A DNA stretch of 64,000 nucleotides. Source: Bordetella genomosp. 8 (GTDB lineage: Bacteria > Pseudomonadota > Gammaproteobacteria > Burkholderiales > Burkholderiaceae_B). The notes below the pieces were generated by a model. It made no database searches. It had not been told where the DNA came from and worked only from the letters and a program-made list of their open reading frames with translations. The stretch covers positions 4,650,001-4,714,000 of the forward strand of contig NZ_CP021108.1 of the NCBI RefSeq assembly GCF_002119685.1. Reading direction: 5' to 3'. Shown here in pieces: positions 17,512 through 26,322 of the stretch (positions are counted from its first letter, which is position 1; each line of letters starts with the position of its first letter). A program made the translations under genes and the position numbers.

Positions 17512-18213
17512 TTACGCAGCGGGACTGCGCTTGGGCAGGCTGCCAAGCAGCGACTGCGCGGCCTGCTGGATATGCGCCTTGATCAGTTCGGAGGCCAACT
17601 CGGCGTTCCGGTTGCGGCATGCCTGCAAAATTTCGCGATGCTCATGGTCCGCGAGGCCCTTGCCGCCCGACAGCGTGAGTTGCAGGCGTAGATAGCGTTC
17701 GATCCTGTCGTTCACCGATCGAATCAGGCTCAACAGGAAGGGAGACGCCGCATCGGTGTACAGGCAGGAATGAAACTCCCAGTTGAGCTCGGCCCACCGC
17801 GCAACGTCGAGTTCGTTCGCGAACTGGTCGCACAACTGCTCCGCCCGCTCGAACGTCTGCTCCGTCATGTGCGGGATCGACAGCTTGATGGCGTTGGATT
17901 CCAGGATCGCCCGAACCATGAAGATCTCGGCGATCTCGGGTTCGGACATGCTGGTCACCACGGCGCCGCGATGGCGCTGGAATTCCACCAGGCCCTCGGC
18001 TTCCAGGCGCTTGAGCGCCTCCCGGACGGGGATCTTGCTGACGTTGAACAGCTTGGCGACGTCGTCCTGTCGTATCGGTTCCCCTTCGTCCAACGTGCCA
18101 CTGGTGATCGCTTCGCGCAGATGCTTGGCGATGATGTCGGAAGAATTCGGCGGGGCCCCGAGGTTGGGGAGATTGGATAGTTGGAGCGCCAAGAGATATT
18201 GTCCGTCGGGCAA
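17512..18213 (-). CDS. GntR family regulator, FCD domain
   Basis: A 233-residue transcription factor. The winged helix is at about residues 22-85 (SDIIAKHLREAITSGTLDEG, then SKIPVREALKRLEAEGLVE), and the helical FCD effector domain follows, with ARWAELNWEFHSCLY and ADHEHREILQACRNRNAE supplying metal/ligand-binding Asp and His. FCD regulators usually sense carboxylates or amino acids and repress adjacent genes. It leads the transporter cluster on the same strand and is divergent from arsR. The 140 bases after it hold the palindrome at 17397-17414. Confidence 0.93.
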   Translation of the reverse strand: MPDGQYLLALQLSNLPNLGAPPNSSDIIAKHLREAITSGTLDEGEPIRQDDVAKLFNVSKIPVREALKRLEAEGLVEFQRHRGAVVTSMSEPEIAEIFMVRAILESNAIKLSIPHMTEQTFERAEQLCDQFANELDVARWAELNWEFHSCLYTDAASPFLLSLIRSVNDRIERYLRLQLTLSGGKGLADHEHREILQACRNRNAELASELIKAHIQQAAQSLLGSLPKRSPAA

Positions 18214-18256
18214 TGGGGCGGGGTGCGGCCGATTGTAGCCGGGGGTGCCGAAAGAC

Positions 18257-18286
18257 TTGCCACGGGCGGGCAGGCGCCCTTATGAT
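18257..18286 (+). promoter_or_regulatory. Promoter of ars operon
   Basis: TTGCCA at 18257-18262 and TATGAT at 18281-18286, 18 bases apart, directly before arsR. The -10 element overlaps the inverted repeats at 18285-18310, so binding of ArsR would block RNA polymerase. Confidence 0.55.
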
Positions 18287-18310
18287 TCAAGAATAATTGA
18301 ATTATTGAAT
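18285..18310. promoter_or_regulatory. ArsR operator-like inverted repeats
   Basis: ATTCAA (18285-18290) is repeated inverted as TTGAAT at 18297-18302 and again at 18305-18310; a second palindrome AATAATT-G-AATTATT spans 18292-18306. AT-rich imperfect palindromes of this type are standard ArsR/SmtB operators. It ends five bases before the arsR start. Confidence 0.6.
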
Positions 18311-18314
18311 AGTT

Positions 18315-18656
18315 ATGCCTGAAGTTATGACTGAAGACAAGGCCGTATGCGCCCTCGCCGCCTTGGCCCATGCGCAACGCCTGCAGGTGTTCCGCCTGTT
18401 GGTCGTGGCAGGCCCGGAAGGGCTGACGCCCAGCGTCATGGCCGATCGGTTGGGGGTGGCGCGCAATGCCCTGTCATTTCACTTGAAAGAGCTTGCGCAC
18501 GCCGGGCTGACCAGCGTCGAACAGCAGGGCCGCAACCTGATATACCGCGCCAATTACTTGCATATGAACGACCTGCTGGGCTACCTGACCGAGCATTGCT
18601 GCCAAGGCGTGGCGTGCGACGTTGACGCCAGTGGGGCTGCCTGCGCCGCCTGTTGA
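18315..18656 (+). CDS. arsR: ArsR family arsenic-responsive repressor
   Basis: A 113-residue winged-helix repressor. The helix-turn-helix is ADRLGVARNALSFHLKEL (about residues 43-60). Unlike the classic E. coli type, the CxC motif in the DNA-reading helix is absent; instead the C-terminus has Cys 95, Cys 96 and Cys 101 (HCCQGVAC), almost the same spacing as the three-coordinate As(III) site reported for Acidithiobacillus ferrooxidans ArsR. Two further Cys, 110 and 113, end the protein. It opens the arsR-arsC-arsH-MFS cluster and probably represses it through the upstream repeats. Confidence 0.93.
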   Translation: MPEVMTEDKAVCALAALAHAQRLQVFRLLVVAGPEGLTPSVMADRLGVARNALSFHLKELAHAGLTSVEQQGRNLIYRANYLHMNDLLGYLTEHCCQGVACDVDASGAACAAC

Positions 18657-18713
18657 GGCGCGCCATGCGGCATCCATGCCGCAACGTCATCCACAGTCCA
18701 CCGAGCCCGCCCC

Positions 18714-19202
18714 ATGACCGCCACCTATAACGCGCTGTTTGTCTGCACTGGAAATTCCGCCCGCTCCATCCTCGCCGAAGGCCTGCTCAATGGATTGGGC
18801 GGGGATCGCTTCACCGCCTATTCGGCTGGCAGCCACCCCAGGGGCCAGGTCCATCCCCTGGCGCTGGCGACGCTGGAACGCCTGGGCATGCCCGCCAGCG
18901 GCTATCGCAGCAAGAGCTGGGATGAATTCGCTCGCCCGGATGCACCGCGCCTGGATTTCATCTTCACGGTGTGCGACAACGCCGCGGGAGAGGTCTGCCC
19001 CTTGTGGCCCGGCAGGCCGATGTCGGCGCATTGGGGCGTGCCCGATCCTGCCGCCGTGGAGGGCGACGACGCGCAACGAAAAGCCTTCCACACCGCGGCA
19101 TTGACGCTGAAGCGCAGGATCGAGCTTTTTCTGGCGCTGCCGGTCGCGCAGCTGGACGCCATGTCATTGGGGCATGAATTGCGAAGCATAGGCAAGGCAT
19201 GA
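18714..19202 (+). CDS. arsC: Arsenate reductase, low-molecular-weight phosphatase type
   Basis: A 162-residue cytoplasmic enzyme that reduces arsenate to arsenite. The phosphatase-like P-loop FVCTGNSARS carries the nucleophile Cys 11, and the family blocks YSAGSHPRGQVHPLAL, LDFIFTVCDNAAGE and SAHWGVPDPA follow; Cys of VCDN is the likely second redox Cys. The length fits the thioredoxin/mycothiol-type LMW group rather than the glutaredoxin ArsC. It lies 57 bases after arsR and its stop overlaps the start of the arsH remnant as ATGA. Confidence 0.92.
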   Translation: MTATYNALFVCTGNSARSILAEGLLNGLGGDRFTAYSAGSHPRGQVHPLALATLERLGMPASGYRSKSWDEFARPDAPRLDFIFTVCDNAAGEVCPLWPGRPMSAHWGVPDPAAVEGDDAQRKAFHTAALTLKRRIELFLALPVAQLDAMSLGHELRSIGKA

Positions 19203-19559
19203 AGACGAGAACCGCGACCGAAATGAATGCCCAGGTCGCCAGCGACAGGGAGTGGCGGATCGCAGTCCTTCAACGCCGTGAACCAGTTGCGGGTGCTGGG
19301 GCGATGGATGCGCATGCTGACCATCCCCAATCAGTCATCCGTGCCCAAGGCATTCCTGGAATTCGACGACGCGGGACGCATGAAAGCATCGAGCCATTAC
19401 GACCGGGTGGTCGACGTCATGGAAGAACTGTTCAAGTTCACATTGCTAACGCGCGACGTCAGCGATTACCTTGTGGATCGCTATAGCGAAAGAAAGGAAA
19501 GCGCCGAGCAACTATCGCGGCGCGTCAGCCAGCAATCCATTTGGACATCATGCGCCTGA
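19199..19559 (+). pseudogene. arsH: arsH remnant, internally deleted
   Basis: The frame from about 19257 to 19550 encodes the C-terminal third of ArsH, the NADPH-dependent flavoprotein that oxidises trivalent organoarsenicals: [40 protein letters not shown] and [20 protein letters not shown]. The N-terminal flavodoxin part with the FMN-binding GSLRxxSYSR motif, about 140 residues, is missing. The likely original start, ATG 19199 overlapping the arsC stop, is in another frame, so a deletion plus frameshift is the simplest explanation. A short product from ATG 19227 could still be made but could not bind FMN normally. Confidence 0.8.
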
Positions 19560-20758
19560 CCCATCGCACCAGCGTCGTCGCGGCGCTCGGCACCACGCAA
19601 ACCCTGGCCTGGGCCTCGTCGTACTACCTGCCGGCCATGCTCAGCGCGCCCATGGCTCGCGACCTGGGCGTCGAAGTGCCGACCATCTTCGCGGCGTTCT
19701 CCTTCGCGCTACTGATTTCGGCCCTGCTGGGGCCTTACTCCGGGCGGGCCATCGATCGCTGGGGTGGGCGGCCGGTGCTGATGGCGACCAATGTGATCTT
19801 CGCCCTGGGCCTGGCGTGGATGGGAAGCGTCGACAGCGCCGCGGGCCTGTTCGCGGCATGGGCGGTGATGGGCATAGGCATGGGCAGCGGCCTGTATGAA
19901 GCCGCGTTCTCTTCACTGGTCCGCCTGTATGGGCACGGGTCGCGGGGCGCGATCTCGGGCATCACGCTGATCGCCGGCTTCGCCAGCACGGTAGGTTGGC
20001 CACTGACCAGCTATCTGCAGGTCGAATTCGGTTGGCGCGAAGCCTGCTACGTGTGGGCGGCGCTGCATCTCGCGTTGGCCTTGCCGCTGAACTACCTGCT
20101 GCCGTCTCCCGACCCTGCCCCGGCTTCCGAGCCCAGCCACACCCGCGGCGATGACGCGACGGCGGGCAGGACGACCTGGGCGTCCATCGTGCTGGCCGCG
20201 GTGTTCGCCATTACCTGGTTCATCAGCACGGCGCTGGCCGCGCACCTGCCGCGCCTGCTCATGGCCGGGGGCGCCACGCTGGCCATCGCGGTCGCGGCCG
20301 GATCCTTGATGGGACCCGCCCAGGTCGGCGCCCGACTGTTGGAATTCGGCCTGTTGCGGCGCGTGCATCCCCTGCTATCCGCCCGACTGGCGACGACGGC
20401 TCACCCCATCGGTGCCCTGCTGATGCTGGTTTTCGGGGCGCCGCTGGCGTCGGTCTTCGTCGTGCTGCACGGCGCCGGCAACGGCATCCTGACCATCGCC
20501 AAGGGCACACTGCCCCTGGTGCTGTTCGGATCCCAGGGCTACGGCGCGCGGCAGGGTATGTTGATGGTGCCCGCGCGGATCACGCAGGCGCTGGCGCCCT
20601 GGCTGTTCGGCCTGTGCCTGGACCAGTGGGGCGCCGGCGCGCTATGGGTGTCCACCGCGCTGAGCCTGCTCGCCTTTGGCGCCCTGCTTTCCCTGCGTCC
20701 GGCCACCAGCCTCGATCCGGCGGCTGCGCCGGTTGACGCCGCCAGCTCCCGGCGCTAA
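19550..20758 (+). CDS. MFS transporter, probable arsenic exporter
   Basis: A 402-residue major facilitator protein with about twelve hydrophobic segments. The loop 2-3 motif appears as [18 protein letters not shown]. It follows arsC and the arsH remnant directly, overlapping the latter by ten bases, and no ArsB or Acr3 gene is present, so it is the only candidate exporter in the cluster. MFS arsenite exporters are known (ArsK), but I cannot assign it to that family from motifs alone. ATG 19550 is preferred over TTG 19541. Confidence 0.8.
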   Translation: MRLTHRTSVVAALGTTQTLAWASSYYLPAMLSAPMARDLGVEVPTIFAAFSFALLISALLGPYSGRAIDRWGGRPVLMATNVIFALGLAWMGSVDSAAGLFAAWAVMGIGMGSGLYEAAFSSLVRLYGHGSRGAISGITLIAGFASTVGWPLTSYLQVEFGWREACYVWAALHLALALPLNYLLPSPDPAPASEPSHTRGDDATAGRTTWASIVLAAVFAITWFISTALAAHLPRLLMAGGATLAIAVAAGSLMGPAQVGARLLEFGLLRRVHPLLSARLATTAHPIGALLMLVFGAPLASVFVVLHGAGNGILTIAKGTLPLVLFGSQGYGARQGMLMVPARITQALAPWLFGLCLDQWGAGALWVSTALSLLAFGALLSLRPATSLDPAAAPVDAASSRR

Positions 20759-20783
20759 AGCGTCGAAGGCACAGCCATCACAA

Positions 20784-22163
20784 TCACCGCATCTGCAGCA
20801 CGATCACATTGCTGCTGGCCGGGTTGGTGCGGTCGCGCAGGTCCTTGACCGCGTCCGGCTTGACCACCCCACCCTTGTTGCCCCAGGACGTACGCACGAA
20901 GGTCAGCACGTCGGCGATTTCCTGGTCGTTCAGCTGGTTGCGGAAGGGCGGCATGCGGTAGGCGTCCGGCACGCCGTTGGCGACGATGCGGCCCGACCCG
21001 TTCAAGGTGACGTTGATGCTCGAGGCATCTTCCTTGGCCATCGATGACGCCGACCCCGCCAGGGGCGGTATCCACTCTCCCTGGCCGCGCCCGTCCGCGC
21101 CATGGCAGGCGCTGCAACGGGCCATGAATGTCTGCGCACCCGGGATGCGCAGGCGTTCGCCCACGGCCAGCGCCTTGTTCGACGACGGATCGTACTGCCA
21201 GGGCGGGCCATCCTGTCCCGGCGCGGCGGGCAAGGACTTCAGATAGTGCGCCACCGCCTTCAAGTCGCCGTCGGTCATGAACTGGGTGGAGTTGTTGATC
21301 ACATCCGTCATCGAACCGAACACGACCGCGTGCGTATTCCGGCCCTGCTTCAGGAAGCGGAAGACGTCGTCTTCGCTCCAGCGGCCCAGGCCGGTGTTGC
21401 CGTCGCCGCGCAGGCTGGGGGCATACCAACCATCCAGCAGCGCGCCGGCCAGGTAGGTGGAACCGCTCTCATCCAGGGACTTCTCGTTGAATGCGAAGCC
21501 GCGGGCCGTATGGCAGCTTCCGCAATGGCCCGCGCCCTGCACCAGGTAGGCGCCGCGGTTCCAGAGGGTGGCGTCGTCGGATGCGCCCGCCACGGGCTTG
21601 GGCTGGTAGGTGCCTGGTTTGGTGAAGACGGCATTCCACAAGGCCAGCGGCCACCGCATGTTCAGGGGGCTGGGAATCCCGCTGGGCTTGTTTTCCTGAT
21701 GCGCCGGGTGGACGCCATGCATGAAGTAGGCATACAGCGCCCGCACGTCGTCGTCGCCCAGCTTCACGTAAGACGGATACGGCATGGCTGGATAGAGGCG
21801 ATGTCCGTCCATGGCGACGCCATGGCGCAGCGCCCGGTCGAAATCCGCCAGGCTGTATGCTCCTATGCCCGTGTCCTTGTCGGGCGTGATGTTCGTCGCG
21901 AAGATCGAGCCCAGGGGCGTCGCCATTTCCAGCCCGCCGGCGAACGGCGCGCCATTGGCGGTGCTGTGGCAGGCCACGCAATCGCTGAGCCGGGCCACGT
22001 ATTCGCCCCGCTGTATCAATTGCGGCGACGCGGTGTCCGCATCCGCCACGCCATCGAAGGCGGACGACGGCTTGCGTGTCACGAACCACGCAAGCGCCGC
22101 CGCCACGACCACACAGGCCAGCACGATGCCGGCCAGAACGCGCCCTACCCTGCTTCTTTTCAT
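20784..22163 (-). CDS. Tri-heme membrane-anchored cytochrome c
   Basis: A 459-residue cytochrome c with one N-terminal membrane anchor (VLAGIVLACVVVAAALAWFV) and three c-type heme sites, CVACH (about 62-66), CGSCH (214-218) and CSACH (350-354). This matches the cytochrome subunit of periplasmic alcohol/aldehyde and IorAB-like dehydrogenases, passing electrons to a quinone or terminal oxidase. It lies downstream of the two Mo-hydroxylase subunits on the same strand, so it is the electron acceptor of that enzyme. ATG 22163 is assumed; GTG 22172 is possible. Confidence 0.92.
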   Translation of the reverse strand: MKRSRVGRVLAGIVLACVVVAAALAWFVTRKPSSAFDGVADADTASPQLIQRGEYVARLSDCVACHSTANGAPFAGGLEMATPLGSIFATNITPDKDTGIGAYSLADFDRALRHGVAMDGHRLYPAMPYPSYVKLGDDDVRALYAYFMHGVHPAHQENKPSGIPSPLNMRWPLALWNAVFTKPGTYQPKPVAGASDDATLWNRGAYLVQGAGHCGSCHTARGFAFNEKSLDESGSTYLAGALLDGWYAPSLRGDGNTGLGRWSEDDVFRFLKQGRNTHAVVFGSMTDVINNSTQFMTDGDLKAVAHYLKSLPAAPGQDGPPWQYDPSSNKALAVGERLRIPGAQTFMARCSACHGADGRGQGEWIPPLAGSASSMAKEDASSINVTLNGSGRIVANGVPDAYRMPPFRNQLNDQEIADVLTFVRTSWGNKGGVVKPDAVKDLRDRTNPASSNVIVLQMR

Positions 22164-22197
22164 CTGTTGCACGATCCCGTGATCCGCCTGCTCAGGC

Positions 22198-24459
22198 TCA
22201 AACCTTGAAGGTGTACTTCGACAACGGCATGCTGCGCACGCGCTGGCCGGTCAGTGTGGATACCGCGTTGGCGACCGCCGGCGGGATCGCGGGCAACGGC
22301 GGCTCGCCGATGCCTCCCATTTTTTCTCCGCTTTCGACGATTCGCACATGCACGCGCGCCATGCGGCCCGGCGGCAGGATGGGATACAGGTCATAGTTGC
22401 GGGCGACCGGCTGGCCATGCTCGTACACGGCCTCCTCCAGCAGCACCTCGGACAGGCCCAGCGCCACCGCGCCGCTGACCTGCGCGTTGACGATGGCCGG
22501 GTTCACGATGTTGCCGGGGTCGATCGCTTCCCAGATATCGTGCACCACCACCTGGCCGTCCTTGATCGATACCTCGGCGATCGCGGCGGCCTGCGAGCCG
22601 AAAGGCGATGCCATCGCGATGCCACGGGCGCGCCGGGTACCGTCTTCGGCCGTGAACGGCCCCCGCTTCCAGCCGCCGGACAATTCGCCGACCGCCTGCA
22701 ACAGCCTGGTCAGGCGCGCATTTCCCTGCAACAGATGCATGCGCAGCGCGTAGGGATCCTGCCCGCCCTTGTCGGCCAGTTCGTCCAGGAAGGTTTCGTA
22801 GAAGAAATCGTTCATGGAATTGCCCACCGAACGCCAATAACCCAGCGTCATGGGCGTCTTGACATACAGCTGCGCGATGCGGCGATTGGGAATGGCATAG
22901 GATTTCCCCGCCAGGCCCTCGACCGCGGCGGGATCGTGCTTGTCGGCACGCTTGTTGGCGATGCCCTCCGTGGGGCCTTCGGTGGCGGTGATCGCCTCGA
23001 TGGCAACGGGCATGCCGTTCGCGTCCAACCCGCCACGGAAGCGTACGGCGGCCATCGGCCGCGCGACGTCGCGCAGGAATTCTTCCTCGCGGCTCCAGAT
23101 CAGCTTGATAGGCCGTCCGGTTTCCTTCGCCAGCTGGATCGCCTGCGGATAGGGGCTCGCCGAGTTGTACAGGAAGTGGCGGCCGAAGAATCCGCCCAGC
23201 AAGGGCGAATGGATCGTGATCCGCTTGGGATCGAGGCCCGTCTGCTTGACCATGTCGGCCAGGAATATATCGGGCGCCTGATTGGGCAGCCAGACTTCCA
23301 GGGTGCCGTCGGAATTGAAACGCGCCAGGGCCGAAGGCGGCTCCAGCTGCGCATGGCGGACATACTGGCTGTGGTAGGTTGCGCTGACGACCGTCTTGGC
23401 GTTCTTCAAGGCATCGGCCACATTGCCCTGGGTCTCCGCATCGACGCCGTCACCCGGCTCGCTTGCGAGCCGCTGCTGGAAGGCCTGGGTGGAAAAGTCG
23501 GCGGGCATGACGCGCAGCGTCGAATCGGCCGCGGCTTCCCGCCAATCCACCTGCAGCGCCTCGGCCGCGCGCTTGGCGTTCCACCAGCGCTCGGCCACCA
23601 CGGCCACCGCGCCGGGCAGGCGATGCACCGAGTGCACGCCCTTCATCGCCTTGACCTGGTCTTCGTTGCGCAGGGCGCCCACCGTCATGCCCAGCCGCGG
23701 CACGTGCTGGACCGCCGCGTGCAGCATGCCGTCCACCTGGGTGTCGATGGTGTAGATGGCCTTGCCAGTCGACTTGTCGCGGACGTCCAGCCGATCGACG
23801 GGCTTGCCTATCCAGCGGAAGCTGGCCGGGTCCCTGAGCTTGACGCTGCCCGGATCGGGCACGGGCAGGTCCATGGCATCGGCGGCAAGCTCGCCATAGG
23901 AAATCGACTTGCCCGAGGCCGGATGGACGACCCGGCCGGGCTGCGTGTCGAGCTCGCCCGGGGGAATGTCGAAACGATTGGCGGCGGCCTGGACCAGCAT
24001 GGCGCGCGCCAGCGCGCCCAGGCGCCGCATGTTCGCATAGCCGAAGCGCACCGAAGAACTGCCGCCGGTGATGCGCCGGCCGCTATCCATGGCGATGTAG
24101 TCGCTGCCGGGCGGCGCGTTCTCCACGATGAAGGTCGCCGGATCGGCGTCGAGCTCTTCGCCGACGATCTGCGCCATGGCCGTGAATATGCCCTGCCCGC
24201 CTTCGATGAAGGGGCTTTGCAGGCGGATGGTATTGTCAGGCCGTATCTCAAGGAAGGCCGGAACCTTGGTCGCCCGTGCCGGTGTCGCGGCGGCCGCCTG
24301 CGCGCGCGCCTCGCCCATGGGCAAACCCATGCCCAGGACGAATGCGCCGGCCGCCGTGCCGGCGGAAGCCAGCAGGAAACGGCGACGCGAGATGTTCGCC
24401 GGTTGCGAGGTGGGGAAAACATCCCCCTCGGCGGTGGGATTGGACAGGTTATCCATCAT
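22198..24459 (-). CDS. Molybdopterin-binding subunit of periplasmic Mo hydroxylase (IorB-like)
   Basis: A 753-residue large subunit of the xanthine-dehydrogenase family, closest to isoquinoline 1-oxidoreductase/aldehyde dehydrogenase types. A twin-arginine signal (SRRRFLLASAGTAAGAFVLG) exports the folded enzyme. The FGRHFLYN segment after GGFF and the C-terminal MGGIGEPPLPAIPPA, which supplies the catalytic Glu, are family signatures. GAAGGGGGC precedes the start, which overlaps the small subunit stop as ATGA. The substrate is probably an aldehyde or N-heterocycle; not readable. Confidence 0.93.
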   Translation of the reverse strand: MMDNLSNPTAEGDVFPTSQPANISRRRFLLASAGTAAGAFVLGMGLPMGEARAQAAAATPARATKVPAFLEIRPDNTIRLQSPFIEGGQGIFTAMAQIVGEELDADPATFIVENAPPGSDYIAMDSGRRITGGSSSVRFGYANMRRLGALARAMLVQAAANRFDIPPGELDTQPGRVVHPASGKSISYGELAADAMDLPVPDPGSVKLRDPASFRWIGKPVDRLDVRDKSTGKAIYTIDTQVDGMLHAAVQHVPRLGMTVGALRNEDQVKAMKGVHSVHRLPGAVAVVAERWWNAKRAAEALQVDWREAAADSTLRVMPADFSTQAFQQRLASEPGDGVDAETQGNVADALKNAKTVVSATYHSQYVRHAQLEPPSALARFNSDGTLEVWLPNQAPDIFLADMVKQTGLDPKRITIHSPLLGGFFGRHFLYNSASPYPQAIQLAKETGRPIKLIWSREEEFLRDVARPMAAVRFRGGLDANGMPVAIEAITATEGPTEGIANKRADKHDPAAVEGLAGKSYAIPNRRIAQLYVKTPMTLGYWRSVGNSMNDFFYETFLDELADKGGQDPYALRMHLLQGNARLTRLLQAVGELSGGWKRGPFTAEDGTRRARGIAMASPFGSQAAAIAEVSIKDGQVVVHDIWEAIDPGNIVNPAIVNAQVSGAVALGLSEVLLEEAVYEHGQPVARNYDLYPILPPGRMARVHVRIVESGEKMGGIGEPPLPAIPPAVANAVSTLTGQRVRSMPLSKYTFKV

Positions 24460-24926
24460 GCCCCCTTCACGGCGCCGGCCGAGCCGCTGGCGAGTTCATG
24501 GACCGCGTCGTTGATGGCGTTGTAGGTGCCGCAGCGGCACAGATTGATCATCGCCGCGGCGATCTCGTCGTCGGTCGGATGCGGTACCTGCTTCAACAGG
24601 GCCGTCGCCGCCATCACCTGCCCCGACTGGCAGTAGCCGCATTGGGGGACCTGGTGCTTGATCCAGGCCGCGACCACGCGCTGGCCCATGCTGTCGTTCT
24701 CGATCGCCTCGATGGTGGTGATCTGCTTGCCCGCCATGCCGGCCACGGGCGTGACACAGGATCGCATGGCCACGCCGTCGACCATCACCGTACAGGCGCC
24801 GCATTGCGCCAGGCCGCAGCCATACTTGGTGCCCGTCATGCCCAGCTCGTCGCGTATGACCCAGAGCAAAGGGGTATCCGCATCGGACTCGACCTGATGG
24901 GTCTTGCCATTGATTTGAAGTTCCAT
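24456..24926 (-). CDS. 2Fe-2S subunit of Mo hydroxylase (IorA-like)
   Basis: A 156-residue iron-sulfur subunit. The plant-type cluster ligands are in YGCGLAQCGACTVMVDG plus a later Cys, and the second cluster in CGYCQSGQ and CRCGTYNAI. ATG 24926 has AAGGA six bases upstream and gives the normal N-terminus MELQINGK; the frame extends upstream but is not coding. It has no signal and must be exported as a complex with the Tat-bearing large subunit. First gene of the three-gene operon. Confidence 0.94.
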   Translation of the reverse strand: MELQINGKTHQVESDADTPLLWVIRDELGMTGTKYGCGLAQCGACTVMVDGVAMRSCVTPVAGMAGKQITTIEAIENDSMGQRVVAAWIKHQVPQCGYCQSGQVMAATALLKQVPHPTDDEIAAAMINLCRCGTYNAINDAVHELASGSAGAVKGA

Positions 24927-25173
24927 GGTGTTCCTTGTCTTCAAGTCGATACTTATTGCCCGGCTAGGGACGTGCGACTCCATCAACAGTCGAATTTGAC
25001 TCCCTGAAGCCTTCAAACTGCTGAACGCGCATGCCATGTCCCGCATGCCTTCCGCATGAGCCGCACAGTACCACCAGATTGATCCAGGTCACGACGCCCG
25101 TCCAGACCCACGCCTAAGATTCTTCCACCGATTACGCGACGCATACGCGCGCCGCACGCTGTCGAGGGAGATC

Positions 25174-26322
25174 ATGGCTTTTACGCTGTCCGTCCTGAAG
25201 GAGTCGCAGCCCGGCGAGAAGCGCGTGGCGCTGACTCCCGCCGTCGCCACGCGCCTGAAGCGCCTGGGCGCCGACATACGCATAGAGGCCGGCGCCGGCC
25301 AGGCGGCGGCGTTTCCGGATGCGGCTTATATGGATGCGCGAGCCGAGACGGACCGTCAGCGCCTGCTGAGCGACGCCGACATCGTGCTGTCGGTGCAACC
25401 GCCGTCGCTGGCGAGCATCGCCGCGATGAAGCGCGGTGCCGTCCTCATGTCCTTCATCTATGGCGCCGCGTCCCCCGACGTCGTACGCGTCCTGCGAGAC
25501 GGCCGCATCACAAGCCTTGCCATGGAACGCATTCCGCGCATCAGCCGGGCGCAGGCGATGGACGCCTTGTCCAGCCAGGCGGCGCTGGCCGGCTACTACG
25601 CCCCCTTGCTGGGCGCGGTGCATATGCCGCGCATCCTGCCCATGATGACCACCGCAGTGGGATCCCTGCGCGCCGCCAAGGTCCTGGTGATGGGCCTGGG
25701 CGTGGCGGGCCTGCAGGCGCTGGCCACCGCGCACCGGCTCGGCGCGATCACGGAAGGCTATGACGTCCGCCCGGAAACCCGGGAACAGGCAATGTCGCTA
25801 GGCGCGAAATTCGTCGACACCGGCGTGGATGCGCGCGGCGAGGGCGGCTACGCGCGCGAATTGACCGCCGACGAACAGACCAAGGTGCAAGCGGCGCTGG
25901 ACAGGCATATCGCGGACGCGGACCTGATCGTCACCACCGCGTCGGTGCCCGGCAAACGCGCGCCCAGGCTCATCTCCGCCGCGCAGATCGCCGCCATGAA
26001 GCCCGGGGCGGTCATCGTCGACCTTGGCGCCGAAAGCGGCGGCAATTGCGAAGGCACGCGGCCGGGCGAAACCGTGGTCGTGGGCCCGGCCACGATACTG
26101 GCCCCCCTGAACGTGCCGTCGATGCTGGCGCAGCACGCCAGCGAGCTATATGCCAAGAACCTGCTGAACCTGGTCGAACTGATCGTCCAGGACGGCGTGA
26201 TCCGGCTCGATTTCGATGACGAGATCGTCGCCGGCACCGTGCTGACCCATGACGGACAGGTGCGCGACGCCGCCGTCCAGGCCCTGCTGACCAAGGACGA
26301 GCCCAGGGAGATGACCGCATGA
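25174..26322 (+). CDS. pntA: NAD(P) transhydrogenase subunit alpha, part 1
   Basis: A 382-residue NAD(H)-binding subunit (domain I) of the proton-translocating transhydrogenase, which uses the proton gradient to make NADPH from NADH. Seen: KRVALTPAVATRLKRLGADI at the N-terminus, KVLVMGLGVAGLQALATAHRLGA as the nucleotide-binding GxGxxG fold, and VIVDLGAESGGNCE. GAGGGAGATC precedes the ATG. The alpha subunit is split into two genes, as in many proteobacteria; the second starts in an ATGA overlap. Confidence 0.95.
   Translation: MAFTLSVLKESQPGEKRVALTPAVATRLKRLGADIRIEAGAGQAAAFPDAAYMDARAETDRQRLLSDADIVLSVQPPSLASIAAMKRGAVLMSFIYGAASPDVVRVLRDGRITSLAMERIPRISRAQAMDALSSQAALAGYYAPLLGAVHMPRILPMMTTAVGSLRAAKVLVMGLGVAGLQALATAHRLGAITEGYDVRPETREQAMSLGAKFVDTGVDARGEGGYARELTADEQTKVQAALDRHIADADLIVTTASVPGKRAPRLISAAQIAAMKPGAVIVDLGAESGGNCEGTRPGETVVVGPATILAPLNVPSMLAQHASELYAKNLLNLVELIVQDGVIRLDFDDEIVAGTVLTHDGQVRDAAVQALLTKDEPREMTA

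Noticed and set aside
22348..24525. A 725-codon open frame on the plus strand opposite the Mo hydroxylase large subunit
   Set aside because: It is antisense to a clear gene, has no ribosome binding site and shows the Arg/Gly/His-rich composition typical of shadow frames in high-GC DNA.
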